Below are positions 1-10,905 of a DNA stretch of 64,000 bases, piece by piece. Origin of the DNA: Flectonema sp. DT1601 (lineage: Eukaryota > Euglenozoa > Diplonemea > Diplonemida > Diplonemidae); the NCBI GenBank assembly GCA_964019425.1, contig OZ025792.1, positions 1 to 64,000 of the forward strand, given 5' to 3'. The position numbers and the translations under genes were made by a program. The notes beneath the pieces were generated by a model. It searched no databases and had not been told where the DNA came from. It saw nothing but the letters and a program-made list of their open reading frames with translations. Each line of letters starts with the position of its first letter. The first letter of the stretch is position 1.

Positions 1-71
1 TTCCAAATCTGCTGCCCGTGTGCCAGCGTCGGCAGAGTCAACAACAAAGACAAAAGACCCGAAGATCTCAT
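1..71 (-). CDS. Papain-family protease, partial (N-terminus only)
   Basis: Start codon at 69-71 on the minus strand, reading into the signal peptide MRSSGLLSLLLTLPTLAHG and a few residues more before the window edge. It matches the start of the five complete copies, so it is the next member of the tandem array. Its upstream spacer carries a variant stretch at about 211-236 (an A/T-mixed sequence where other spacers have a C-rich run). The rest of the gene lies left of the window. Confidence 0.9.
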   Translation of the reverse strand, partial: MRSSGLLSLLLTLPTLAHGQQIW

Positions 72-1293
72 TTTTTTAATATTTATTTTTGTGTTCAAAT
101 AAAACCTTTTTGATGGAAGTAAAAAATGAGATATGATAAAAGACAGACTTCCGACACCAAAGAAGAGAACCAGAACCAGAACCAGAACCAGAAAACAGTG
201 CAGGTGTGATCCAAGTACCAACTCCATTAAACGCCATGGTGACTTCGTTATGCCAGTATTCTGTGAAGGGAATAAGATTTGAACATCGTACAGCCATCTG
301 ACACCATAACATTTTATCTAAATAGCAGATAAAAGCAACTAACGGATTGAACACCAGCTTTCGATGTCTTGAAAAGGAAGACGCAAAAGGACAAGTCACA
401 AAGGCACTTTGGCGGGGCGGATTGTTTGTTTGATAACCTCCAGTTTGCCGCGTTGCCTAAGGAATTCTTATTTTATATAATAGAGAGTGGAAGACGAGAG
501 AGAATTAATTCCTCAACAGGACTGCTAAGAAAGAACAGATTGAATCCGCTTCACAGGATTTGAAAAGTAAAAGTTTAACCACTTGCAGAAGACGAATGTG
601 CAATGCAGCAAAAAAGGAACAATGCAACGACTCCTTACAAACAAATAAAACACTCGTGAAAAGAATAAAACATGAAACAGCCCCCCCCCTCCCAATCACT
701 TTTGACCATGACTAATGATCTCAGAGCAGTTGCAAAAACTCCCAAAAGACTAAAAATGAACAAAAAAGAAATGAATTAATATAAAAAAGCTCAATTCTCA
801 ATTGATCAAAAGTTAGTACTTGACTTGCGCTGGAAGTAAATGTGCTCGAAATGATTCCCTTTTGGGGGGCCAACCTATAGAGTCAACAGTTCCACTGCTC
901 GGAACGTAGACACTGATGGCTTTTCCCGAAAACATTCATTCTGAAAAATCGAATGAACTAAAAAAAACAAAACAAAACATCGGTAAAAAGCAACAAAAGA
1001 GAGCAATTAGTGAAACAAAATGAAATGAAATAAATAAAACCAAGCGAACACACGTTTACAAAGTAAGTCCCTCGAACAGCAAAGGAAATATAATACGAAA
1101 TAATTTTAGCTAGTGTGCAGGGAAACAACGAAGAGTGTGTGCGGAATCCCCTTCAAAAACTAACAACTTGCTTTAAAGTGCAGGAAAACGTTCCCCCCGC
1201 GGGTCTGACCTGCTGCAGACGACATTTGGAGAACGTTAGACCTCATCGTTTGAAAGGAACAGACGATGGAGGTGGTTTCGGTAGCAGAGTGAC
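72..1293. other. Array spacer 1 (non-coding)
   Basis: A/T-rich spacer of about 1.2 kb between gene copies, repeated at 3277-4499, 6483-7699, 9683-10905 and 12889-14111. It holds the AACCAG (CCAGAA) microsatellite near each start codon, a run of C followed by T (CCCCCCCCTCCC near 680), and A-rich stretches. The short open frames in it (up to about 107 codons) are neither conserved in frame between spacers nor recognisable. It must contain both the 3' UTR of one copy and the promoter of the next, since unit length leaves no other room. Confidence 0.8.
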
Positions 1294-3276
1294 TCATCCC
1301 TGGACGAGGGCCTGCACAGGGGCAGAGGTGATTCCGCACTGGTCGCTTCCCCTCTCCAAACGGATGTACCCGTTCTCCCCCCAGTTTGCGTTCCACGAGT
1401 TCTTAATCAACCAGTACTTCTGCCCGTTGTCAACACCGTACCCGACAATGAGAACCGCGTGGTCAGGTTGCTTGTTGCAACAGTTGCTTACGATCCCTCC
1501 CGTGTACGGCCACCAGATCTGAGTCATCGCGTCCAAGGCAATCGAAACCGGTCCGTACTTCGCAACCGCCGCAGCCATCGCCTCTTCCGTTTTGTTCACG
1601 TTGTAGTATCCGGTCACCTTCACTTCAGCTGGGCTCCCCGCGTGGCAAGCAGGCACGTTCCCGGTTCCCGAAACGTACGGGTACGACTCCTCCGTGTCCG
1701 CTCCGTTGTCCGCAGTCCACTGGATCGCTTGGTAAGGCCATCCTCCCCCGCAGCCGTCCGATCCCGTGTCGCAGCTCACCAGCTTCTGCTCCGACAGGCT
1801 CTGAAGCTTGTGCCCGGCGATCGCCCACGCAGACTCCGTCACTCCCGTCGTCGAGAAAGACCAACACGAACCGCACTGTCCCTGGTCCTTCACCGGAGTC
1901 ACCACTCCCTTCGTCCTCCAGTCCACCGACTCAGGCATGTTGCGGATGTCCTCCTCGGTGATCACTCGCTCCGCAGGCGCGTCTGGAAGGTCGCCGGTCG
2001 TCGGGTGCGCGCAGTCCCTCAGGTGTGTCTCGAACTCAGCCTTCGACCAATCCGCGAGGTTGTTTGGCAGTCCGGTGCTTCCCCGCGAGTAGAACAGGCT
2101 CAAGTGCTTGCGGAAGTTCATGAAACGAATCTGTTCCTCCGCCTTCGACGAGTACGTCTTCTCGTGGTGCTGCATCCACTTCGCGAACAGTTCCCGGTGC
2201 TCACTCACGTTCCTCGAATTGTCCACCGGCTCCTCGAGGGAGGCAGCGCGGACCGGAAGGAGCTTCGCCGCGCTGGTCTTCGCAGACTCCAACGAATTTG
2301 CCCACAGGGATCCCTCCAACTGCTTCGCCACCGTCACCGAGAACGAAGCCGCTCCCCACTGCATCGCGCAAGTGAACTCTTGTCCGGCCGCCAGAACGAA
2401 GTAGCATCCACCCCTGTTTCCCTGGTCGTTGCGGTTCGATCCCCACGAGCACACGTTCGCTCCCCCGTAGTAGCAGTGGTACGCGTTGTAGTCCTCGTTC
2501 GTGCTCGACGACACAATCGAAATAACCAAATCGTTCGCCCGGTCGTTCGTGTACGCGCAGTTGCACAAGTTCGGCTTCGGGTACGTCACGTTCGGGCACC
2601 TCATCGGAACAGTCGAAGATTCCAACTGAAGAACATTCTCTTTGAACGAAAACGCCGACGACGATCCATCGAACGAACCGCTCACGGCAGAGCACTTCAG
2701 GTCACCTCCCGCGGGAAGGATGAAGTTGCACGAGTACCCTCCCTGTGCTCCGTTCACAGCGTACGCGCACACCTCCATGTTGCCGTACTTGCAGCTGAAT
2801 TCGTTCACTCCGTTCCCACGTGGCGCCATGCGCTGAGTCACCCAGAGGTCCGCGCTTCCCGTGTTCTTGTAGCTGCAGTCTCCGTTGTCGCACGAAATGC
2901 TCTTCGTGTTGCTGTCCAACAGGGCTCCCTTCAGAGGTGAAACATGGCTTCCGATCACGTTCACCGTTCCCTGCACGTCACAGTTCATCTCAGAGCCCGC
3001 CGGGAGGACGAAGAAGCAGCTTCCAGAGCTCCCCGTGTCGGAACTCGGGTACGAACGGTAGCACGTCACCGCGTTCCCGACAGTGCACGACAGAGACGCC
3101 ACTCCAGATTGCTGTTCCGCCTGAAAGAAGAGCGTCACAGCCTCATCCACCTGCCCATCGTTGGTGTACGAACAGCTGTTTCCCGTTACCGGGCAGTTGA
3201 TCGAGTTCCAAATCTGCTGCCCGTGTGCCAGCGTCGGCAGAGTCAACAACAAAGACAAAAGACCCGAAGATCTCAT
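1294..3276 (-). CDS. Secreted papain-family (C1A) cysteine protease with three Cys-rich N-terminal modules, copy 2
   Basis: A 660-aa preproprotein. Residues 1-19 are a signal peptide. Residues about 20-345 hold three related ~95-aa modules, each with a CSYTN/CAYTN-like start, paired cysteines and a C-x-F-x-L-x-AG core; I do not recognise this family. An I29-type propeptide follows (FAKWMQHHEKTYSS, about 355-415). The mature enzyme starts near 447 (PESVDWRTKG). Catalytic residues are present: Gln465 and Cys471 in QGQCGSCWSF, His606 in DHAVLIVGYG, Asn626 in NSWNANWG. It should be a cathepsin-L-like endopeptidase in the secretory, lysosomal or extracellular route. The frame stays open 110 codons upstream, but that part crosses the microsatellite and differs between copies; the signal peptide fixes the start. 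Third codon positions are strongly G/C-rich, unlike the spacer and most neighbouring genes, which suggests high expression (inference). Confidence 0.96.
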   Translation of the reverse strand: MRSSGLLSLLLTLPTLAHGQQIWNSINCPVTGNSCSYTNDGQVDEAVTLFFQAEQQSGVASLSCTVGNAVTCYRSYPSSDTGSSGSCFFVLPAGSEMNCDVQGTVNVIGSHVSPLKGALLDSNTKSISCDNGDCSYKNTGSADLWVTQRMAPRGNGVNEFSCKYGNMEVCAYAVNGAQGGYSCNFILPAGGDLKCSAVSGSFDGSSSAFSFKENVLQLESSTVPMRCPNVTYPKPNLCNCAYTNDRANDLVISIVSSSTNEDYNAYHCYYGGANVCSWGSNRNDQGNRGGCYFVLAAGQEFTCAMQWGAASFSVTVAKQLEGSLWANSLESAKTSAAKLLPVRAASLEEPVDNSRNVSEHRELFAKWMQHHEKTYSSKAEEQIRFMNFRKHLSLFYSRGSTGLPNNLADWSKAEFETHLRDCAHPTTGDLPDAPAERVITEEDIRNMPESVDWRTKGVVTPVKDQGQCGSCWSFSTTGVTESAWAIAGHKLQSLSEQKLVSCDTGSDGCGGGWPYQAIQWTADNGADTEESYPYVSGTGNVPACHAGSPAEVKVTGYYNVNKTEEAMAAAVAKYGPVSIALDAMTQIWWPYTGGIVSNCCNKQPDHAVLIVGYGVDNGQKYWLIKNSWNANWGENGYIRLERGSDQCGITSAPVQALVQG

Positions 3277-3372
3277 TTTTTTAATATTTATTTTTGTGTT
3301 CAAATAAAACCTTTTTGATGGAAGTAAAAAATGAGATATGATAAAAGACAGACTTCCGACACCAAAGAAGAG

Positions 3373-3396
3373 AACCAGAACCAGAACCAGAACCAG
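3373..3396. repeat. AACCAG hexanucleotide microsatellite
   Basis: Four tandem AACCAG units about 100 bp upstream of the protease start codon. Equivalent tracts precede the other copies: four units in most spacers, three at 6579-6596 (which accounts for the one 3200-bp period), and a single unit at the right edge of the array near 16188-16193, where homology stops. The tract therefore varies in length between otherwise identical units and coincides with the array breakpoint. Confidence 0.92.
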
Positions 3397-4499
3397 AAAA
3401 CAGTGCAGGTGTGATCCAAGTCCCCCCCTCCCCTCCCTTGCCATGGTGACTTCGTTATGCCAGTATTCTGTGAAGGGAATAAGATTTGAACATCGTACAG
3501 CCATCTGACACCATAACATTTTATCTAAATAGCAGATAAAAGCAACTAACGGATTGAACACCAGCTTTCGATGTCTTGAAAAGGAAGACGCAAAAGGACA
3601 AGTCACAAAGGCACTTTGGCGGGGCGGATTGTTTGTTTGATAACCTCCAGTTTGCCGCGTTGCCTAAGGAATTCTTATTTTATATAATAGAGAGTGGAAG
3701 ACGAGAGAGAATTAATTCCTCAACAGGACTGCTAAGAAAGAACAGATTGAATCCGCTTCACAGGATTTGAAAAGTAAAAGTTTAACCACTTGCAGAAGAC
3801 GAATGTGCAATGCAGCAAAAAAGGAACAATGCAACGACTCCTTACAAACAAATAAAACACTCGTGAAAAGAATAAAACATGAAACAGCCCCCCCCCTCCC
3901 AATCACTTTTGACCATGACTAATGATCTCAGAGCAGTTGCAAAAACTCCCAAAAGACTAAAAATGAACAAAAAAGAAATGAATTAATATAAAAAAGCTCA
4001 ATTCTCAATTGATCAAAAGTTAGTACTTGACTTGCGCTGGAAGTAAATGTGCTCGAAATGATTCCCTTTTGGGGGGCCAACCTATAGAGTCAACAGTTCC
4101 ACTGCTCGGAACGTAGACACTGATGGCTTTTCCCGAAAACATTCATTCTGAAAAATCGAATGAACTAAAAAAACAAAACAAAACATCGGTAAAAAGCAAC
4201 AAAAGAGAGCAATTAGTGAAACAAAATGAAATGAAATAAATAAAACCAAGCGAACACACGTTTACAAAGTAAGTCCCTCGAACAGCAAAGGAAATATAAT
4301 ACGAAATAATTTTAGCTAGTGTGCAGGGAAACAACGAAGAGTGTGTGCGGAATCCCCTTCAAAAACTAACAACTTGCTTTAAAGTGCAGGAAAACGTTCC
4401 CCCCGCGGGTCTGACCTGCTGCAGACGACATTTGGAGAACGTTAGACCTCATCGTTTGAAAGGAACAGACGATGGAGGTGGTTTCGGTAGCAGAGTGAC

Positions 4500-6482
4500 T
4501 CATCCCTGGACGAGGGCCTGCACAGGGGCAGAGGTGATTCCGCACTGGTCGCTTCCCCTCTCCAAACGGATGTACCCGTTCTCCCCCCAGTTTGCGTTCC
4601 ACGAGTTCTTAATCAACCAGTACTTCTGCCCGTTGTCAACACCGTACCCGACAATGAGAACCGCGTGGTCAGGTTGCTTGTTGCAACAGTTGCTTACGAT
4701 CCCTCCCGTGTACGGCCACCAGATCTGAGTCATCGCGTCCAAGGCAATCGAAACCGGTCCGTACTTCGCAACCGCCGCAGCCATCGCCTCTTCCGTTTTG
4801 TTCACGTTGTAGTATCCGGTCACCTTCACTTCAGCTGGGCTCCCCGCGTGGCAAGCAGGCACGTTCCCGGTTCCCGAAACGTACGGGTACGACTCCTCCG
4901 TGTCCGCTCCGTTGTCCGCAGTCCACTGGATCGCTTGGTAAGGCCATCCTCCCCCGCAGCCGTCCGATCCCGTGTCGCAGCTCACCAGCTTCTGCTCCGA
5001 CAGGCTCTGAAGCTTGTGCCCGGCGATCGCCCACGCAGACTCCGTCACTCCCGTCGTCGAGAAAGACCAACACGAACCGCACTGTCCCTGGTCCTTCACC
5101 GGAGTCACCACTCCCTTCGTCCTCCAGTCCACCGACTCAGGCATGTTGCGGATGTCCTCCTCGGTGATCACTCGCTCCGCAGGCGCGTCTGGAAGGTCGC
5201 CGGTCGTCGGGTGCGCGCAGTCCCTCAGGTGTGTCTCGAACTCAGCCTTCGACCAATCCGCGAGGTTGTTTGGCAGTCCGGTGCTTCCCCGCGAGTAGAA
5301 CAGGCTCAAGTGCTTGCGGAAGTTCATGAAACGAATCTGTTCCTCCGCCTTCGACGAGTACGTCTTCTCGTGGTGCTGCATCCACTTCGCGAACAGTTCC
5401 CGGTGCTCACTCACGTTCCTCGAATTGTCCACCGGCTCCTCGAGGGAGGCAGCGCGGACCGGAAGGAGCTTCGCCGCGCTGGTCTTCGCAGACTCCAACG
5501 AATTTGCCCACAGGGATCCCTCCAACTGCTTCGCCACCGTCACCGAGAACGAAGCCGCTCCCCACTGCATCGCGCAAGTGAACTCTTGTCCGGCCGCCAG
5601 AACGAAGTAGCATCCACCCCTGTTTCCCTGGTCGTTGCGGTTCGATCCCCACGAGCACACGTTCGCTCCCCCGTAGTAGCAGTGGTACGCGTTGTAGTCC
5701 TCGTTCGTGCTCGACGACACAATCGAAATAACCAAATCGTTCGCCCGGTCGTTCGTGTACGCGCAGTTGCACAAGTTCGGCTTCGGGTACGTCACGTTCG
5801 GGCACCTCATCGGAACAGTCGAAGATTCCAACTGAAGAACATTCTCTTTGAACGAAAACGCCGACGACGATCCATCGAACGAACCGCTCACGGCAGAGCA
5901 CTTCAGGTCACCTCCCGCGGGAAGGATGAAGTTGCACGAGTACCCTCCCTGTGCTCCGTTCACAGCGTACGCGCACACCTCCATGTTGCCGTACTTGCAG
6001 CTGAATTCGTTCACTCCGTTCCCACGTGGCGCCATGCGCTGAGTCACCCAGAGGTCCGCGCTTCCCGTGTTCTTGTAGCTGCAGTCTCCGTTGTCGCACG
6101 AAATGCTCTTCGTGTTGCTGTCCAACAGGGCTCCCTTCAGAGGTGAAACATGGCTTCCGATCACGTTCACCGTTCCCTGCACGTCACAGTTCATCTCAGA
6201 GCCCGCCGGGAGGACGAAGAAGCAGCTTCCAGAGCTCCCCGTGTCGGAACTCGGGTACGAACGGTAGCACGTCACCGCGTTCCCGACAGTGCACGACAGA
6301 GACGCCACTCCAGATTGCTGTTCCGCCTGAAAGAAGAGCGTCACAGCCTCATCCACCTGCCCATCGTTGGTGTACGAACAGCTGTTTCCCGTTACCGGGC
6401 AGTTGATCGAGTTCCAAATCTGCTGCCCGTGTGCCAGCGTCGGCAGAGTCAACAACAAAGACAAAAGACCCGAAGATCTCAT
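4500..6482 (-). CDS. Papain-family (C1A) cysteine protease, copy 3
   Basis: The predicted 660-aa product is identical to the copy at 1294-3276: same signal peptide, three Cys-rich modules, propeptide and Cys/His/Asn catalytic set, and a TGA stop. Its upstream spacer is the one with three rather than four hexanucleotide units. I saw no disabling change, so it is expected to be functional. Confidence 0.95.
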   Translation of the reverse strand: MRSSGLLSLLLTLPTLAHGQQIWNSINCPVTGNSCSYTNDGQVDEAVTLFFQAEQQSGVASLSCTVGNAVTCYRSYPSSDTGSSGSCFFVLPAGSEMNCDVQGTVNVIGSHVSPLKGALLDSNTKSISCDNGDCSYKNTGSADLWVTQRMAPRGNGVNEFSCKYGNMEVCAYAVNGAQGGYSCNFILPAGGDLKCSAVSGSFDGSSSAFSFKENVLQLESSTVPMRCPNVTYPKPNLCNCAYTNDRANDLVISIVSSSTNEDYNAYHCYYGGANVCSWGSNRNDQGNRGGCYFVLAAGQEFTCAMQWGAASFSVTVAKQLEGSLWANSLESAKTSAAKLLPVRAASLEEPVDNSRNVSEHRELFAKWMQHHEKTYSSKAEEQIRFMNFRKHLSLFYSRGSTGLPNNLADWSKAEFETHLRDCAHPTTGDLPDAPAERVITEEDIRNMPESVDWRTKGVVTPVKDQGQCGSCWSFSTTGVTESAWAIAGHKLQSLSEQKLVSCDTGSDGCGGGWPYQAIQWTADNGADTEESYPYVSGTGNVPACHAGSPAEVKVTGYYNVNKTEEAMAAAVAKYGPVSIALDAMTQIWWPYTGGIVSNCCNKQPDHAVLIVGYGVDNGQKYWLIKNSWNANWGENGYIRLERGSDQCGITSAPVQALVQG

Positions 6483-7699
6483 TTTTTTAATATTTATTTT
6501 TGTGTTCAAATAAAACCTTTTTGATGGAAGTAAAAAATGAGATATGATAAAAGACAGACTTCCGACACCAAAGAAGAGAACCAGAACCAGAACCAGAAAA
6601 CAGTGCAGGTGTGATCCAAGTCCCCCCCTCCCCTCCCTTGCCATGGTGACTTCGTTATGCCAGTATTCTGTGAAGGGAATAAGATTTGAACATCGTACAG
6701 CCATCTGACACCATAACATTTTATCTAAATAGCAGATAAAAGCAACTAACGGATTGAACACCAGCTTTCGATGTCTTGAAAAGGAAGACGCAAAAGGACA
6801 AGTCACAAAGGCACTTTGGCGGGGCGGATTGTTTGTTTGATAACCTCCAGTTTGCCGCGTTGCCTAAGGAATTCTTATTTTATATAATAGAGAGTGGAAG
6901 ACGAGAGAGAATTAATTCCTCAACAGGACTGCTAAGAAAGAACAGATTGAATCCGCTTCACAGGATTTGAAAAGTAAAAGTTTAACCACTTGCAGAAGAC
7001 GAATGTGCAATGCAGCAAAAAAGGAACAATGCAACGACTCCTTACAAACAAATAAAACACTCGTGAAAAGAATAAAACATGAAACAGCCCCCCCCCTCCC
7101 AATCACTTTTGACCATGACTAATGATCTCAGAGCAGTTGCAAAAACTCCCAAAAGACTAAAAATGAACAAAAAAGAAATGAATTAATATAAAAAAGCTCA
7201 ATTCTCAATTGATCAAAAGTTAGTACTTGACTTGCGCTGGAAGTAAATGTGCTCGAAATGATTCCCTTTTGGGGGGCCAACCTATAGAGTCAACAGTTCC
7301 ACTGCTCGGAACGTAGACACTGATGGCTTTTCCCGAAAACATTCATTCTGAAAAATCGAATGAACTAAAAAAACAAAACAAAACATCGGTAAAAAGCAAC
7401 AAAAGAGAGCAATTAGTGAAACAAAATGAAATGAAATAAATAAAACCAAGCGAACACACGTTTACAAAGTAAGTCCCTCGAACAGCAAAGGAAATATAAT
7501 ACGAAATAATTTTAGCTAGTGTGCAGGGAAACAACGAAGAGTGTGTGCGGAATCCCCTTCAAAAACTAACAACTTGCTTTAAAGTGCAGGAAAACGTTCC
7601 CCCCGCGGGTCTGACCTGCTGCAGACGACATTTGGAGAACGTTAGACCTCATCGTTTGAAAGGAACAGACGATGGAGGTGGTTTCGGTAGCAGAGTGAC

Positions 7700-9682
7700 T
7701 CATCCCTGGACGAGGGCCTGCACAGGGGCAGAGGTGATTCCGCACTGGTCGCTTCCCCTCTCCAAACGGATGTACCCGTTCTCCCCCCAGTTTGCGTTCC
7801 ACGAGTTCTTAATCAACCAGTACTTCTGCCCGTTGTCAACACCGTACCCGACAATGAGAACCGCGTGGTCAGGTTGCTTGTTGCAACAGTTGCTTACGAT
7901 CCCTCCCGTGTACGGCCACCAGATCTGAGTCATCGCGTCCAAGGCAATCGAAACCGGTCCGTACTTCGCAACCGCCGCAGCCATCGCCTCTTCCGTTTTG
8001 TTCACGTTGTAGTATCCGGTCACCTTCACTTCAGCTGGGCTCCCCGCGTGGCAAGCAGGCACGTTCCCGGTTCCCGAAACGTACGGGTACGACTCCTCCG
8101 TGTCCGCTCCGTTGTCCGCAGTCCACTGGATCGCTTGGTAAGGCCATCCTCCCCCGCAGCCGTCCGATCCCGTGTCGCAGCTCACCAGCTTCTGCTCCGA
8201 CAGGCTCTGAAGCTTGTGCCCGGCGATCGCCCACGCAGACTCCGTCACTCCCGTCGTCGAGAAAGACCAACACGAACCGCACTGTCCCTGGTCCTTCACC
8301 GGAGTCACCACTCCCTTCGTCCTCCAGTCCACCGACTCAGGCATGTTGCGGATGTCCTCCTCGGTGATCACTCGCTCCGCAGGCGCGTCTGGAAGGTCGC
8401 CGGTCGTCGGGTGCGCGCAGTCCCTCAGGTGTGTCTCGAACTCAGCCTTCGACCAATCCGCGAGGTTGTTTGGCAGTCCGGTGCTTCCCCGCGAGTAGAA
8501 CAGGCTCAAGTGCTTGCGGAAGTTCATGAAACGAATCTGTTCCTCCGCCTTCGACGAGTACGTCTTCTCGTGGTGCTGCATCCACTTCGCGAACAGTTCC
8601 CGGTGCTCACTCACGTTCCTCGAATTGTCCACCGGCTCCTCGAGGGAGGCAGCGCGGACCGGAAGGAGCTTCGCCGCGCTGGTCTTCGCAGACTCCAACG
8701 AATTTGCCCACAGGGATCCCTCCAACTGCTTCGCCACCGTCACCGAGAACGAAGCCGCTCCCCACTGCATCGCGCAAGTGAACTCTTGTCCGGCCGCCAG
8801 AACGAAGTAGCATCCACCCCTGTTTCCCTGGTCGTTGCGGTTCGATCCCCACGAGCACACGTTCGCTCCCCCGTAGTAGCAGTGGTACGCGTTGTAGTCC
8901 TCGTTCGTGCTCGACGACACAATCGAAATAACCAAATCGTTCGCCCGGTCGTTCGTGTACGCGCAGTTGCACAAGTTCGGCTTCGGGTACGTCACGTTCG
9001 GGCACCTCATCGGAACAGTCGAAGATTCCAACTGAAGAACATTCTCTTTGAACGAAAACGCCGACGACGATCCATCGAACGAACCGCTCACGGCAGAGCA
9101 CTTCAGGTCACCTCCCGCGGGAAGGATGAAGTTGCACGAGTACCCTCCCTGTGCTCCGTTCACAGCGTACGCGCACACCTCCATGTTGCCGTACTTGCAG
9201 CTGAATTCGTTCACTCCGTTCCCACGTGGCGCCATGCGCTGAGTCACCCAGAGGTCCGCGCTTCCCGTGTTCTTGTAGCTGCAGTCTCCGTTGTCGCACG
9301 AAATGCTCTTCGTGTTGCTGTCCAACAGGGCTCCCTTCAGAGGTGAAACATGGCTTCCGATCACGTTCACCGTTCCCTGCACGTCACAGTTCATCTCAGA
9401 GCCCGCCGGGAGGACGAAGAAGCAGCTTCCAGAGCTCCCCGTGTCGGAACTCGGGTACGAACGGTAGCACGTCACCGCGTTCCCGACAGTGCACGACAGA
9501 GACGCCACTCCAGATTGCTGTTCCGCCTGAAAGAAGAGCGTCACAGCCTCATCCACCTGCCCATCGTTGGTGTACGAACAGCTGTTTCCCGTTACCGGGC
9601 AGTTGATCGAGTTCCAAATCTGCTGCCCGTGTGCCAGCGTCGGCAGAGTCAACAACAAAGACAAAAGACCCGAAGATCTCAT
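7700..9682 (-). CDS. Papain-family (C1A) cysteine protease, copy 4
   Basis: Predicted product identical to copies 2 and 3, intact from the signal peptide to the TGA stop. Spacer organisation is also the same, with four AACCAG units upstream. Dosage from such a row of identical genes, together with the strong codon bias, would give large amounts of one secreted enzyme (inference). Confidence 0.95.
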   Translation of the reverse strand: MRSSGLLSLLLTLPTLAHGQQIWNSINCPVTGNSCSYTNDGQVDEAVTLFFQAEQQSGVASLSCTVGNAVTCYRSYPSSDTGSSGSCFFVLPAGSEMNCDVQGTVNVIGSHVSPLKGALLDSNTKSISCDNGDCSYKNTGSADLWVTQRMAPRGNGVNEFSCKYGNMEVCAYAVNGAQGGYSCNFILPAGGDLKCSAVSGSFDGSSSAFSFKENVLQLESSTVPMRCPNVTYPKPNLCNCAYTNDRANDLVISIVSSSTNEDYNAYHCYYGGANVCSWGSNRNDQGNRGGCYFVLAAGQEFTCAMQWGAASFSVTVAKQLEGSLWANSLESAKTSAAKLLPVRAASLEEPVDNSRNVSEHRELFAKWMQHHEKTYSSKAEEQIRFMNFRKHLSLFYSRGSTGLPNNLADWSKAEFETHLRDCAHPTTGDLPDAPAERVITEEDIRNMPESVDWRTKGVVTPVKDQGQCGSCWSFSTTGVTESAWAIAGHKLQSLSEQKLVSCDTGSDGCGGGWPYQAIQWTADNGADTEESYPYVSGTGNVPACHAGSPAEVKVTGYYNVNKTEEAMAAAVAKYGPVSIALDAMTQIWWPYTGGIVSNCCNKQPDHAVLIVGYGVDNGQKYWLIKNSWNANWGENGYIRLERGSDQCGITSAPVQALVQG

Positions 9683-10905
9683 TTTTTTAATATTTATTTT
9701 TGTGTTCAAATAAAACCTTTTTGATGGAAGTAAAAAATGAGATATGATAAAAGACAGACTTCCGACACCAAAGAAGAGAACCAGAACCAGAACCAGAACC
9801 AGAAAACAGTGCAGGTGTGATCCAAGTCCCCCCCTCCCCTCCCTTGCCATGGTGACTTCGTTATGCCAGTATTCTGTGAAGGGAATAAGATTTGAACATC
9901 GTACAGCCATCTGACACCATAACATTTTATCTAAATAGCAGATAAAAGCAACTAACGGATTGAACACCAGCTTTCGATGTCTTGAAAAGGAAGACGCAAA
10001 AGGACAAGTCACAAAGGCACTTTGGCGGGGCGGATTGTTTGTTTGATAACCTCCAGTTTGCCGCGTTGCCTAAGGAATTCTTATTTTATATAATAGAGAG
10101 TGGAAGACGAGAGAGAATTAATTCCTCAACAGGACTGCTAAGAAAGAACAGATTGAATCCGCTTCACAGGATTTGAAAAGTAAAAGTTTAACCACTTGCA
10201 GAAGACGAATGTGCAATGCAGCAAAAAAGGAACAATGCAACGACTCCTTACAAACAAATAAAACACTCGTGAAAAGAATAAAACATGAAACAGCCCCCCC
10301 CCTCCCAATCACTTTTGACCATGACTAATGATCTCAGAGCAGTTGCAAAAACTCCCAAAAGACTAAAAATGAACAAAAAAGAAATGAATTAATATAAAAA
10401 AGCTCAATTCTCAATTGATCAAAAGTTAGTACTTGACTTGCGCTGGAAGTAAATGTGCTCGAAATGATTCCCTTTTGGGGGGCCAACCTATAGAGTCAAC
10501 AGTTCCACTGCTCGGAACGTAGACACTGATGGCTTTTCCCGAAAACATTCATTCTGAAAAATCGAATGAACTAAAAAAACAAAACAAAACATCGGTAAAA
10601 AGCAACAAAAGAGAGCAATTAGTGAAACAAAATGAAATGAAATAAATAAAACCAAGCGAACACACGTTTACAAAGTAAGTCCCTCGAACAGCAAAGGAAA
10701 TATAATACGAAATAATTTTAGCTAGTGTGCAGGGAAACAACGAAGAGTGTGTGCGGAATCCCCTTCAAAAACTAACAACTTGCTTTAAAGTGCAGGAAAA
10801 CGTTCCCCCCGCGGGTCTGACCTGCTGCAGACGACATTTGGAGAACGTTAGACCTCATCGTTTGAAAGGAACAGACGATGGAGGTGGTTTCGGTAGCAGA
10901 GTGAC

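Noticed and set aside
369-563. 64-codon plus-strand frame repeated in each array spacer
   Set aside because: Conserved only because the spacers are near-identical; composition is not protein-like and nothing similar exists outside the array.
1459-2940. 493-codon plus-strand frame antisense to each protease copy (also at 4665, 7865, 11071 and 14277)
   Set aside because: It mirrors the strongly G/C-biased third positions of the real gene. The product is Arg/Val/His-rich with no domain and no suitable start, and it disappears outside the protease coding sequence.
3277-3606. 110-codon upstream extension of the protease frame
   Set aside because: It crosses the AACCAG microsatellite, is not kept in frame in the first spacer, and is replaced by unrelated sequence before copy 6. 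The internal Met starts a clear signal peptide.
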